Assembly: GCA_019915015.1 (NCBI GenBank)
Contig: JAHBBC010000029.1
Coordinates: 62,001-126,000, forward strand
DNA from: Auriscalpium vulgare
Taxonomy: Eukaryota; Basidiomycota; Agaricomycetes; Russulales; Auriscalpiaceae
DNA: 64,000 bases
Direction: 5' to 3'
In this document: piece after piece, positions 45,886 to 58,167 of the stretch
How the letters are laid out: each line of letters opens with the position of its first letter
Position numbering within the stretch: position 1 is the stretch's first letter
The notes under the pieces: generated by a model
Seen by the model: only the letters and a program-made list of their open reading frames with translations
What the model was told of the DNA's origin: nothing
The model's database searches: none
Translations under genes and position numbers: made by a program

Positions 45886-46239
45886 CCACTCCGTCTACGG
45901 CAGAAGTATCTGAGACGAGATGCGCAGGTTGATGTGGTGAGCGTCCAGCAACAGTGAGATATTGACGCGGACATCGCCCGGCGCTGTCGAAGGGAACGCG
46001 CCCACTGCAGGACCCCGTAACTTTGCATCCGAACAAAATATTGGGAGTGGTCGAGGTCCTTTGGCATCATCACATGACTCGACGCGTTGTCCTTTTGCGG
46101 AAAGTTCACCGTTGCGTGGGCGCTCATCATCACGGCCGCACCTCTCTTGTCTCCTACTTCCATGATCTCCCTCTGTCCTCTTGATCTCTCTTGATTTTAC
46201 AGCAAAACTACTCAGTGACCGCATAGCTTGACCTCCGCC

Positions 46240-48047
46240 ATGTTCTCTACGCCTCAAACACCCAGCAATTTTCTTGATGCTTCGATCTTGTCCGCCGACT
46301 CCGATGTCAAGCCCAGTGTCGCTGAACTTGAAGCAGCTGGCGCCTCACGACATGCAGCGATCCAAACTAAGCTCAACCGTCGGCTCGGTCCCGAGTTTGT
46401 TTCTCAGCGCCCGTCGCCTGGAGGCGGACCGAAGTTCACTTACGTCGAGGGTTGGAGGATCATCGGCCTTGCGAACGAAGTCTTTGGGTACAACGGCTGG
46501 AGCTCGACAGTTACCAAGATGGAGACGGACTTCATGGACATGTGCGAGGAGACTAGACGGTGGAACGTGGGCGTGACGGCTATGGTGAAGATCACCCTGA
46601 AGGACGGGGCGTTTCATGAGGACGTGGGGTACGGGACGGGGGACAACCTGAAGAGCAAGGGGGCTGCCTTGGACAAGGTGCGTAGTATCTGAAACTGTTT
46701 GGTCTGCTCTGATTGTATCCGTCTGAAGGCCAAGAAGGAGGCAGTCACGGACGCAACGAAACGCGCACTGAGGAGCTTCGGTAACTTATTAGGCCTGTGT
46801 CTCTACGAGAAGTCCTATACCCATGAGATCGTGAAGATTAAAGTCCAGCAGGTGCGCTCATCGTTGCGTTTCGATGGCGCTGCAGCTTTACTTCCCTGAC
46901 TTACGCACCGTTCTCCACATCTCCACTGCCCGTCAGCCAAAGTTTGATCAGACCGACTTGCATCGCCAACCAGAATTCGAGAACAATGGTGCATCTACCT
47001 CCACCACCGCACCCGCGAGCGGTTCGCACAGTGGCTCGCGAGCTCCTGTGGGTTCCGGACCATCCAATTACGCCCAATCCTCTGGGCCCAGCACACCTAT
47101 GCCTGCTATACCGTCGCACATGCGACCTGGAGGCACAACGACTTCTTCGCCTTCATACAATCAAAGTAGCAAGGGCAAGTCCCCGCATACACCTCAGCAT
47201 TTCCCCTCCGCCGGCCAGGCGTCCAACACGAGGACCGGCCTCTATACCCCAGCACAAACCCCAACCACCTTCCCAAACCGAGGAGCGAATGCTCACCTGC
47301 AGCCTATACCCAAGCCCACCGTTCCAATTCCCCAACAACAGGGAGTCACCGCACAACCGATTGCGTCCGATCGCAGAGTGTCCTTTGCTCCTGCTGTTCA
47401 ACCGCGGCAGTCCGAACCAGCGGTCGATGCTACCAGCGCCTCTATGAAGGAGGAGATTCCGGACATGGATCCGGATTCGTACTTCAACTCGGACGACGAT
47501 GCCCTGTTCGCTGCCTTCGATATCATCGATGCGGCCAACGACAAAGACAGCGGGGCTGCGAGCGGTTCCGGGACTGGACAAACATCTACGACCTCTCATG
47601 CTGGTGCAAGTGCGTCCGGCGCAGGTAATCGCCCGCCAAGTTCCTCATCTGCGGGCGGCTTCCGATTCCCACCGGGCATGGTGCGCCCATTCCGCTATCT
47701 CACACAGACCCTTTCTTACGAGTCTTGAACTACGTCAGAACCCAGCGAGCAACCGCTCGACGATACCACCGCTACAGCCTCAGAACGCCGGGAGATCATA
47801 TGGACAGTCGTCTGCAGGCTCGTCGTCCGTCGCAGGTGTCAAACGGCCCGCAGATGCTATTCAGTCAGCAATATTCAATCTTGCTTCCATGCCAGCGCTG
47901 TACTCACCGGATGCCAGGCCCCCTCAACGCCCTCAGCCGCACACCGGGATGGGGCTCGCGAAGCAACAGCACGCGACCGGGCAGCGCGCACCGTTGGCGG
48001 CACTGCAAGTAGGGGACGGCGGGGACGTAAAGCGGATGCGGCACTAG
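46240..48047 (+). CDS. RAD52: DNA repair protein Rad52
   Basis: Mediates Rad51 loading and anneals single strands in homologous recombination. Exons 46240-46677, 46729-46851, 46937-47680 and 47739-48047 give 537 residues. The conserved N-terminal annealing domain holds [80 protein letters not shown] and [20 protein letters not shown]. The rest is a disordered Ser/Pro/Gln region with RRVSFAP, an acidic [20 protein letters not shown] (a likely protein-binding motif), and a basic end VKRMRH that may be a nuclear signal. The intron at 47681-47738 is supported by restored frame. Firm. Confidence 0.96.
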
Positions 48048-50096
48048 CCTTTGTTTCAGTTGTACGATGTTTATGTGGGTGTGGACATGGGGATAGACCG
48101 CGGACCACTTCTTGACGAGCCTGATGTTGGACTGTATGTTGTGTTTCTTGCTGTCGATTGCTCTGATTACCACCATGTTGGCTTGTATCGATATCACACT
48201 AACCCTGCGTTGCATTTGATCATTCGTATAGAGTTAGCGAATTTGTCCTCCCCTCCCGAAGTTTTTTTCTGTTGTCTTCAGGGCAACGACACGAACTCTC
48301 GTGCAGGGCTTACTTCGCTCCGAGAAGAAGCGCGCCATCGGAGCATCAGAACATCCGTGTCCGCCGACTCGTTGGAAGATGGACTAAACGCTACTAAACG
48401 TCGGCCGGATTTAACGCGCACATATACTCTATGCCAGGGTCGCAATCGATCTAAAATGGTCTGTAGGCGATGTCGACGTCGGCAACTACTTAGAGTGCGT
48501 AACTTCCTTCGGACTTCGATCGGACCGCCAAACGGGGCAAGCACTGCAGGACCCCGGCACAGTTGCGATACAGCGAGTAAAACCGGAACGCTGACGGAAC
48601 GCATCAATATTTCAGTCAAGGGTGGGTGGGAGTCGAGACCGACACATCCTCGACACAAGCAGAAAAGGGTCGGGCAAGCGCCACGCTCCCGCTCCGATCG
48701 GGATATGAACGTCAGCAAGAAGTTAGACCGCGACAGTGGCCAAGCCCCCGTCCGCCGACTGTCCAGAGGTGCGTGTTCCGGACACGGCGGCTGCGCCAAT
48801 GTGACCACCGTGCGGGACCTCTCGCGTGTGGATAGTCGGCCAAATTCTGCAGGTAGGTCACTTGTCCGAACGTAACCCGAGAGAAACATGAGACTCAGAG
48901 GGAAAAGGACCCACCGGGATCACAGCTACATGCCGAGTATGTATGTTCCAGTACTGTATGACGCGACTGGCCGAGGTCAGACGACGGATCTTCGGGTCGT
49001 TATCAAACGCATTTGCCGTCAGCGTCTTGATAGCGCTCGCTCTGGACCAACTGGATAATATGTAAGTAGTCAATAATTTTTGAACGGTGAAAAGGCTGTC
49101 ACAGATTCTTCGGACAGGCGACGAGCATCCTGATAGCGCTCTGGATCGACTGGAGAATCACTGGCCATGTGACGACGAAGACGAATTTAAAAGATTGTTC
49201 ACTCAACTCGTTGCCACGAGGTAAGGTCGAGGCAAGATACGCGCTCTACGATGACGCACACGGTGACGCACACGGTGACGACGGTGGCCAGGTGAGCAAG
49301 TCATGTTCTTGAAGTTTCTGCAGTTTGTGATATTCAAGTCACAGAAGAGAAGCTACGTCTTGTTCTAAGCTCTTCACAGCCGGCGTACGGCGTCTGCTCT
49401 TTCGACGATCCGAGTGTACGCCTGCAGGCGCTCTGGGTGGCAGAGCTAGAGCGCGAGGTGACTACTTAGTCCCAGCCGTTTCCGCGCGAGCCATGGGGAT
49501 GATCATGCGATAGTGGCGGAACGACTGTCTTCCGCGCCAGGTAGGCAACGGAGTCGGACTATCAATGCGAGAGCTTACTCCAAGTTGGTGCATACGCACC
49601 ATGAGAAGACAAGCCTTGGCCTTTGCAGAACGTGGCAGCCATACGACGTCCGCGAGGGAACTCGCATACCGCGCGAGCCGCCAGTTTCGGCCCAGACTAG
49701 ATGAAGATATCCGTCAGCCATTAGCTGAAAGATTGGAGCTGTGTTAATCATCGGGAAGAAAACGATGGAACCCAACGTCTCGTCAACATCAGCGCAGCAA
49801 AGTTGTAGCAAAGCATACAAAATTATTACGCGGGTCGTTCGACGCGTCTGTGGCTGAGGAGACAAGCCAATGGGGGCGTGCGAACTACCTTCCCGACGCG
49901 GAAAAGCCCGCCATGGGCCGATTTTCGTGGTGCCAGCGCTTCAGCGGCTTCAAAAGTCGACAGACTTTCTATTCTACCACACCTCCTGCTCTCCGCCCAC
50001 CACTCTCTTTACTTCATCTCTATACACCCTCCCGTATGTACGCACAAACATCTCGCCAGGTTTGCCGCTAACAATGTGCGCAGACCTCGTCCCAAA
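48048..50096. other. Intergenic, no gene seen
   Basis: About 2 kb. A long plus frame (48051-48875) begins directly after RAD52 but has no domain and looks like chance. A short tandem repeat GACGCACACGGT occurs near 49252-49280. A word shared with the precursor blocks (GGAACGACTGTCTTCCG) occurs near 49518. Confidence 0.5.
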
Positions 50097-51375
50097 ATGC
50101 CCGGCAGCACAACACAACTTGAGGACGGCCGCGTCGGCAACCGCATCGAAAACTACACCGGCTTCTGGAAGAAGGACCTCTCAAAGGAGGGCGAGCAGGA
50201 CAACACCGCGCGCGTCGACAACTACACCGACGTCGTCAACGGTGCGCACTCACCCGTCCACTCACCCACACCGACAGCCAGCTCACTGACGCGCGCCCAC
50301 GCAGGGTACTACGACGGCGCGACGGAGCTGTACGAGTACGGCTGGGCGCAGTCGTTCCACTTCTCGCGGTTCTACAAGGGCGAGGGCTTCGCGGCGTCGC
50401 TCGCGCGGCACGAGCACTACCTCGCCGCGCAGATGGGGCTGCGGCCGGGCATGCGCGTGCTCGACGTCGGGTGCGGCGTCGGCGGGCCCGCGCGCGAGAT
50501 CGCGCGCTTCGCGGACGTGCACATCGTCGGGCTCAACAACAACGACTTCCAGATCGGCCGCGCGCGCAAGTACACGAAGCAGGCGGGCCTCGAGGACCAG
50601 ATCCAGTACGTCAAGGGCGACTTTATGAAGCTTGCGGAGCAGTTTGGGGAGGGTTCCTTCGATGCGGGTAGGTGGTGCGCTGCTCTGCGGGAGGATGTGC
50701 GGCTGATGATATGCTGGTTTTAGTGTATGCCATTGAGGCGACAGTGCACGCGCCTACCTGGGAGGGTGTATATGGCGAAATCCTCAAGGTCCTCAAGCCC
50801 GGAGGAGTCGTAGGTCGCACGCGTTCATGCACATATACACACACTGACCGACGCGCTGCAGTTTGGTGTGTACGAGTGGTGCATGACGGACACCTGGGAC
50901 GCGTCGAACCCGGAGCACAAGAAGCTCGCGCACGAAATCGAGATCGGGAACGGGATCCCTGAGATGCGGCCGCTCGGCAAGGCGCGCGACGCGCTGAACG
51001 CGGTCGGGTTCACGATCGAGCACGAGGAGGACCTCGCGGAGCGCCCGGACGCGGTGCCGTGGTACTACCCGCTCGAGGGCGACATCTCCAAGGCGCAGAC
51101 CGCGTGGGACTACCTGACGGTGTGGCGCATGAGCTGGAGCGGGAAGCTCGTCACGCACAACGCGATGCGGCTGATGGAGCTCGTGGGCCTGCTGCCGAAG
51201 GGGACGTGGGAGGTCGGCGAGACGCTCAAGGTCGCGGGGGACGCGCTCGTCAAGGGTGGGCAGACGAAGGTCGGTGCCGTGTGTTCAACGCTGCGATGTC
51301 GCGTGCTGACGACGTTTCGTTTCGCTCCAGCTCTTCACACCGATGTGGCTCGCCATCAGCCGCAAGCCGCTCTGA
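50097..51375 (+). CDS. ERG6: Sterol 24-C-methyltransferase
   Basis: Adds the C24 methyl group in ergosterol synthesis, using S-adenosylmethionine, at the ER or lipid droplets. Exons 50097-50241, 50305-50667, 50724-50809, 50862-51269 and 51331-51375 give 348 residues. Signature segments are [20 protein letters not shown] followed by RFYKGEGF, the SAM-binding motif [58 protein letters not shown] and [11 protein letters not shown]. The end is [14 protein letters not shown]. Length and motifs fit Erg6. The intron 3 donor at 50810 (GTAGGT) is preferred because it gives PGGVFGVYEW. Firm. Confidence 0.96.
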
Positions 51376-52160
51376 ACGAGTCGTTCCTTGGATCTCCTTT
51401 TAGATATGCGGGCGGCTTCGTGGACCATCTCTTACTCACATCCTATACTGCACTGCCGTACTATTATACCATTGATGATTATTTGTTACCCCGACCGCTG
51501 CGGTCCATGCTGCTAATTGCCAAGCCCGCTGCTAGCCTGCTTCCCATGCGTGTCCTGCCCTCCTGAAAGGCAACCGTCGGACCACACCCAGCGCGATCAA
51601 TGGCATGACAGCGTCCACTCCGCTCGCAGTGACTCCCGCCCTCCGAGTCGGAGCGCGCAGTGGCACCAAGGGCATCTCGGACGGACCTTGGCACTTCGCC
51701 AAGAGCGCAGCGGAGTCTGACTCGAGAGAGGGATACGATCGCGCGCAGTTCACACAATATTGCTTGCGAACGTGCGCTGTGCGCTGTGCGCTGGGCACCG
51801 GCAGCTCCACGCTGGACGCCAGCGACAGGCCACCCCCGGCTGTCATCCTGTCAGTGGCACCGCACACCCAGCCCGCACCCACGCGGCGCAGATGGCTATT
51901 CCTCCAGGGCCCGGGGCCCATGTGTGCCACCCACGCCGTCTGCCACGGCTTGTCCATGCACGGCGGCCGTTGCCGCCAGCAAATGAACGAGAACGACACG
52001 CAGATGGATCAGAACAGGCCGCCGCAAGCTGGCCGTGGCACTGCATGCTTGTGGCGTCCGCATCGACGCCGCCGGCAACTCTCTCTTCAACTTCTTCTTC
52101 TTCATCTTCGTGGCCGATGGATCTCATGCCCGACCCCCGCCCGACCCCGCCGCCAGCCCG

Positions 52161-52188
52161 CCTCGCCTCGCCTCGCCTCGCCTCGCCT
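52161..52188 (+). repeat. (CCTCG)n pentanucleotide repeat
   Basis: Five full copies of CCTCG plus a partial one. Confidence 0.9.
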
Positions 52189-52492
52189 GGCGCCCGGCCG
52201 CCCCTTTCCAGCGGCGGCCCTCGCGCATGCGCACATTTCCCGACCATGCCTTTTCGAACCACGGCACCTTCCGCATTAGGCGCGCCGTGCCAGCGTCGGC
52301 CTGCGCTGCCTTACGTGGTGCGCGCGGCAGTCGGGGCGCACGATACGTGGAATGAAGGCATGGTGCGGAAGGGAAGAGAAGAGAACTCGCGAAGAGAAGG
52401 GAAGAGAAGGCTAGAGGGGGATGTGGAAAGGAAGCTTGTTCAGAGTTTGTTTGGATGTATCGTATATATATGTTACATACTGCTGTATGCAG

Positions 52493-52513
52493 GTATGTAT
52501 GTATGTATGTATA
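52493..52513 (+). repeat. (GTAT)n microsatellite
   Basis: Five tetranucleotide copies in the ERG6 to zinc-finger gap. Confidence 0.9.
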
Positions 52514-52970
52514 GCCACCGGGGCAGTTCGCGCCCACGCTGCTGGGCCGAATTTCAAACGATGCGGGGGCTTCGGGCGGGGGCTTCGACGTTCGAAGTTC
52601 GCGGCGCGCGCGGCAGAGCGGTTCCCCATTATTGCACGCGGGGCACGCTGCGTCCCGGACTCGGAGCTTCCCCAGCTGCATGTCCACACGTGCACCGCGC
52701 TCGATCCAATATTGTGCATTGCATGGTTGTAGATAATGACACTATATGCACAACAGCAATATATACGCACACGCCCGCCGCGCCGGCATGCAATAAATTA
52801 GATGCAATGCGCGCGCGCCCTCCCTCGTAGCCTTGGGTGACGATCCAATACTTATGATATACAGTAGACTTCAATGTACGTGCAGAGCCAGTGGAATGCG
52901 GAAGAAACAAACAATATGCACAACCCATGCTGGTAGTTCAATTATATCGCGCGGGGGCGGGTTAGGTCGG

Positions 52971-54242
52971 TCAGTAGGTGTACAGCCCGCTCTGCAGAGC
53001 AGGCGCGAGCGAGCTGGCGCTCCTCCCGTACATCAGCGCCTACCGAGCAACTGTCAGCACACGCGCGTGGCAAACGGGGCGGGGGATGCTCACCTGTGGC
53101 GAAGGCGCGGCGGCGATGCCCGCCGACGACGCCTCGCTCCCGTCGTCCTCGTCCGCGTCTGCGTCCTCGTCGCCCTCGCCCGCCACATCCCCGGGGTCCC
53201 ACCCGCCGTCGCCCGCCGCGGCGACGCCCGCGCCGTCCGCGTCGCCCTGCCCGACCCACCGGATGCGCACGCCCCCGTTGCCCGCGTCGGTGTCCGCGTC
53301 GAACGCGGCGGCGGCGGCGGCGGGCGGGGGGACGACGCCGTGCGTGCGGAGGTGGCGCTTCGCGTTCGAGCGCACGGTGAACGACTTTTCGCACGTCGCG
53401 ATGGGGCACTTGTACGCTGCAAGGGGGTCAGCACGGTGCGCGCGCGGGAGGGGCGGGGGGCGCACGTTTATCGCCCGAGTGGGAGTTCATGTGCGTGCGC
53501 AGGCCGCTGGGGCGCGGGAAGGCCTTCTCGCAGAGCTTGCAGTGATGCATCTTGACCTTTGCCTTCTTCTTGACGGGGGCGCCGGCCTCGCTGGCGCGGC
53601 CCTCGGCGTCGGACGCGCTGGTGTAGAGGTCGGGGGACGGGGAGCCGGGGGCGGAGGTGGCGGGGGAGCGGACGGAGAGCTGGAGGGCAAAGTGGGAGGA
53701 GAGGCCGAGGTACTCTGCCTCCTCGTGCGGGTGGGTGAGGTCGTGCATGGAGAGCGGGAAGGGGTCGTCGGCGGCGCGCACGGGCTGGAGGGTGGCGGCG
53801 TGGAAGGTGTGGAGGGTGGCCGGGTGGGGCGGGGCGGACTTGGCGGACTTGGCGGACTTTGGCTTGGGGGGGACGGGCGGGGAGGGCGCGGGCGGGGTGG
53901 TGTGCGCGCGGGCGTAGGGGGGTGGATGGGGGTGGGGGCGGCGATCTTGGGGCGGGCGAGGGCGAGGGCGGGGGCGAGGGCGGGGGCGGGGGCGGGGTGG
54001 GGCGCGTAGGAGGAGGCGAGGGCGGCGGCGGGGGTGGGGAAGGTCACGACGGGGTAGGCGGGGCCGGGGCGGGAGGCGACCTGGGGGACGAGTGCGCGGG
54101 GGTGCGGGGGGTAGTCCGGGGGCGGGTAGACGGGGGCGGCATAGTCGTGGTAGGCGGGGGGGCGGTCTGTGTAGAGGTGGGCGTCGGGGTAGCAGGGGGG
54201 CCACTGGTAGGCGGGCTGGTCGACGGGGTGGTGGGCGAACAT
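52971..54242 (-). CDS. C2H2 zinc-finger protein, probable transcription factor, with apparent frameshift
   Basis: Exons run 54242-53466, 53416-53094 and 53039-52971. Two C2H2 fingers span exons 1 and 2: HHCKLCEKAFPRPSGLRTHM then YKCPIATCEKSFTVRSNAKR followed by HLRTH. Upstream lies a Pro/Tyr-rich region starting MFAHHPVDQPAYQWPPCYPD. After the fingers come VRIRWVGQG, an acidic run (GDEDADADEDDGSEAS) and the end ALQSGLYTY. The first exon changes reading frame: the N-terminal frame is good to about 53985, but the finger frame is different from about 53920 onward, and exon 1 is one base out of phase with exon 2. The change lies in a G-rich track (53930-54000) with no usable intron signals. Either an assembly indel or a real mutation. 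Targets unknown. Confidence 0.65.
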
Positions 54243-57143
54243 GGGCGGCGCGGTGGGCAGCTCCGGGATCGGGATGCTTAAGAGGCATCGCCATCGCGGT
54301 GTCGTGCAGACGCGTTCGACGCGCCCGATCGGGACAGCGCGGCTTCGACCGCCTCCCACCGTCAACACGGCCATACAATGCGGATCCCATCACGAACATC
54401 TCCGCATGCGGCAGCTGCCCCCGCGTATCGGGCGCACCCAGCGCGCGTGCCTCGCCTGCATGCCGGCATCTGGGCCCTCCGAGGACTTGCCTCCCGCCGC
54501 ATTCCCACTCCGCGGCACCGCCCTCCCCGCGCTCCAATCCGGATTAGACTTTGCCTGTCTGCCCCCCGCGCGACGCACGCCGGGCCAGTGCCACCGCCCG
54601 CCCCCCGCCCCCCGCCGCCCACCGCACTGGCCACCCGTCCGCGCATCCAGCTGCAGGGTCACCCAAGGGCCATCTTGCGCACACACTTATCATCCCACCC
54701 CACCCGTGCGAACCACAATCCTCGGATCGATCACATCGCGATAGCCTCCCGGTGCCGGGGGTCCCCTCCCGCCGCCCTACCTCATCTCGCCTACCCGCAC
54801 ACCGTCCAGCCTGCCCTCGACGCGACTGCTCTCTGCCTCCCGCGACCGCTGCTCTCGGCCCTCGTCGCCCGCCGCCGCCCAGTCCTGACGCTGCCGCCCG
54901 CGTCGCCCTCCGTCTGCAAACTTCACCGCCCAGCATTCAGGACCCTCCCAGTGCCACAGACCGCTAACCGACCATGCTCGCAGCGCAACAGCCGAGGGTG
55001 GGGTACACCCGGGACGTCCTGGCCCCTACCACCCTGCCACCGGTCCCCGCCGCCCCCACGGCGCCCTCACCTCGCCCCACCGCCCCCACACACGTCCTCG
55101 ACACCCGCCCTTTTCTCGCCGCCGTCTCATGCCCCCGCGTCCCTGTCGGTCCCTGCCCTATCCCCCCGCCACAGTTCATTTGCACGCCCGTCCCGTCTGT
55201 CTCGGATACCCTGCCCCATCAGCCCGCCGCCGCTGGGTTCCGCATCATCATCGGACCTGCCGGGCTCCTGCACAGATGCTGCCTGGCCGACTGCCCTGCC
55301 TGCCCTGGTCTCCCAGACCCTGCAGCCTGCACCTGCGCTGCTGATGTGCCCGCATCAGAGCCTCGGCGCGGGACGCACCGCGCGCCGCGCACACACGAAC
55401 GCGCGAGGGCGCTGCCAGCGCGACGCAGGCGACGCAACGGCGACGGCGACGGCGACGGCAACGGGGTAGGCGTGCGCGCGTACGCGTACGCGTAGACGTC
55501 AGCGCGCACGGCATGCGCCTACTATAGCCTGAGCCTAGCGTAGCTCGCCGGAGGTGTTGGATCTGTCGATTCCTCCTCGACTCGACGCTCGCAATCTCAG
55601 ATCATGATGTATCTCCGCCAGCCCCGGGACGCCCGACGCACCTGCGCCCCGTTATCACCAACGGCCCGCCAAGCGCCTCGTTGCCCGCGCAAAAAAAAGG
55701 AAGAAAAAAAAAAACAGGAAAAAGGAAAATACCCATTATGAGCGGCGGCCCTGCCGACGCGCTCGGCCACTCACACACGCCCACGGCGACGTTTGTGCGG
55801 TCGGACGCCCGCCGCCGCCGACGCGACCGTTGCAGCGCGTCCGCCTCGTCGCGCGCGACTGAGCCCGCGGCGGGGGTGCCTGGCGGGATGTCTGCATCAC
55901 CAGGGCTACGCGGGCGCGCGCGGTTGATCACGACATGACATCTGCGCAGCCCTGTGGGCTCGCGAGGCGGAGCTTCGCTTCGCGTCGCGTGTGCGGGGCT
56001 CGGGCCGGGCGTCCTGGATTCTGAGATGCCGTGGCGGCGGGGGCACAATGACGCGCTTCTTTCATTTGATGCGCCCCTCGCCTTCGCGCCCCAGCGACTC
56101 CGAAGGCCCCAGCCCAGGCGGGCAGGCCGCACGATACACTTATCGATGGGGCGTCGGCCCCATTAGGCCCGGCGGCCCAGGCTAGTCTGCGGGTGTAATT
56201 GTTGTTGACATGGTCCGATCGTGCGTGGGCGACCGCGCACGCGATCGCGGCAGGGCAGCCCGGACGCTGTTGCCTGGACACGCACGCGGCGATAGGTAGC
56301 GATAGGTGTGCCCTGTGCTGTTGCTCCGAGGTTTTTCGCGCGTGATCGTGTGGCGTGGAATTTGGCCGAGGCCAGGACGAGGATAACGCGGACGCGTCCC
56401 TTCACAAGCCTGGACCGCGGAGGCCACGCACCGCAGGGCCTGCTCCGACTCCGCGCCGCCCCTTACGCACACACCCACTAAAAAATATCATTATTATTGG
56501 AACGGACGCCGCCTGACACGCCGGGCACGACGCGTGCGGAGCTGGTGCGCAGCGACACGTCGGTTTAGAGGAAGCGCGACGTAATTGATGCTGCCGCGTT
56601 CTGTGCTTCCTCGCGCGATCCGCACGCGTGTTTTTGACGTGCCGGCGTGAGATCTCGCGCGATCTCGCTGGGGGCGCGTTTCCATCCGCGTGCCGCCCGC
56701 GCAGGGACCGAGCCGACGGGGGCCGAGCTCCCGCGGGGCCTCCCCGTCTTGGCGCACGCGACGCGTCGTTCCCATCACGTGCACCCCTGACTCTCCCGGG
56801 AACGGTTTCCGCAGCTCGACGGCCGCCCTCCTCCGCAGATGCACCCCGCGCATCCAACAGGTGCGTGGCCGACGCGCTGTGCGGAACTGACACAACTGCA
56901 TTGATACCGTTGTTAGCTTTTCGAACGGGTGCCTATGACGCAGGTCCGTCGCTTAGCTCCTTTGACGCCCACATACACTCAGCTCACCTTCACTGTATCA
57001 CTCGTCGTCCGGCGCATGACAACCCCACCGCGCATCGGCATGCCTCCCCTCTCTCATGCGGCGCGCCGATCGCGCCTGGTGCCGCGCGATGTCTCCCACC
57101 ACCAGGAGGACCGCCGAGCAGGCAGACGGACCCGGTGTCTCTT
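54243..57143. other. Long GC-rich intergenic stretch, C-rich on the plus strand
   Basis: About 2.9 kb with no recognised gene. From 54380 to 55400 the plus strand is strongly C-rich, which keeps several frames open for 100-360 codons (Pro/Ala/Arg-rich) without conserved sequence. A/G-rich DNA (55689-55730) and (GGCGAC)n-like repeats (55436-55462) occur. It is probably the long regulatory region of the zinc-finger gene, but a weakly conserved gene at 54974-55495 (+) cannot be ruled out. Confidence 0.4.
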
Positions 57144-57663
57144 ATGTTCCAGTTCGGCGATGACATGCACGGCGACACGCCCAGCACGACCGCCTACCCC
57201 ACCTCCGCAGAGACCCGCCGCCGCGAGCTCGCCGCCGAGCGCGCGCGCTCGGCGGAGGTCAACCGCACGCTCATCCTGGTCCGTCCGGCTGCCCTCAACA
57301 TCCAATTTCTCACCGCTAACATGAACAACAATATTCCAGAGCGGCGCCGTCGCCGCCCTCTGCGCCTACCTCACGCTCCACTCCGTGCGCCCGCGCCTCG
57401 ACCCCGCCGCCCTCGCGCACGCGCACGCGCTCCTCCGCGCCGCGCCCACCGCGCCCGCCCCAGCCAGCCTCGCCGACCCGCTCGCCGCGCTCGTGGCGCG
57501 CCGCCCGCCGCCGAGCGCGTGCTGGCTCCTCGGCCTCGTGCTCAGCCTCCTGTGTGCGCTCGCCGCGGGCGCGCTGCCGCTGCGCGTCGTGCGCGCCGCG
57601 CTCAAGTGCGCGGTCGTGCTCGTCGGGGGCGGGTTTGTGAGCCGCATGCTGGGGGCGGGATAG
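57144..57663 (+). CDS. Small membrane protein, unknown function
   Basis: Exons 57144-57278 and 57340-57663 give 152 residues. The N-terminus is MFQFGDDMHGDTPSTTAYPT and is followed by charged ETRRRELAAERARSAEVNRT. The body is Ala/Leu-rich with hydrophobic stretches VAALCAYLTLHSV, ACWLLGLVLSLLCALAAGAL and LKCAVVLVGGGFVSRMLGAG, giving two or three likely membrane helices. The single intron has good ends and keeps the frame. No family is recognised. It converges on the MFS gene. Confidence 0.5.
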
Positions 57664-58167
57664 GAGGCTGCCGGTGGGCGGAGGTGGTTCGTGGATTGCT
57701 GCATCATACAGTCTCGGATGCCCGTGTATTTTTGTCGCTATACTGTACACTACTATTGCGGCTGCCGCTTACCCACTTTCTAATTAATATGGCAGTTAAT
57801 GGTGACCAAACTATCGCGTACTGGTGCTATTGCCCATCGTCTCGATCCCTTCGCCTGTCTTAGAATGGCTGTGGACTGGCCTCTGTTGACCAGGTGTCTG
57901 AGCCACCGAAGCCATCACGATATATGCGTCACCATTCCGAAGTTCTCCTAAACCGTCGGCGTCTTTCCATGCCTCACAAGTCGCTCGCCAACTGCAAACC
58001 CTGCACCCAGCGTCGTAAAATCCCATCTTCGTTACGTTCCAGATATACATACAGATACAAATACGGCAGTCGCAAAGCAGCAGCCCCAGCCCCCTGCGCC
58101 CCTTTTCCACGCCGCGCACGTCGGACGTCCGAGGCGTCCACTACGCCCTCTCGAGGCACGCGCGCCC
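57664..58167. other. Intergenic between convergent genes
   Basis: 0.5 kb; no gene is seen. Confidence 0.5.

Larger units (their letters stand above)
51376..52970. other. Intergenic, low-complexity patches
   Basis: About 1.6 kb between convergent genes, with simple repeats but no recognisable gene. Long frames on plus (51760-52830) lack conserved sequence. Confidence 0.5.

Noticed and set aside
48051..48875. A 274-codon plus frame just after RAD52
   Set aside because: No domain, odd composition, a Met only four bases after the RAD52 stop, and overlap with a similar-length minus frame; most likely 3' untranslated and intergenic sequence.
52972..54009. A 343-codon plus frame opposite the zinc-finger gene
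   Set aside because: The C2H2 motifs and splice signals are on the minus strand.
53859..54281. Gly-rich plus frame opposite the zinc-finger gene
   Set aside because: A shadow of Pro/Ala codons on the minus strand.
54378..55469. A 363-codon Pro/Arg-rich plus frame
   Set aside because: Produced by C-rich composition; overlapping frames of similar quality exist and no conserved motif is seen.
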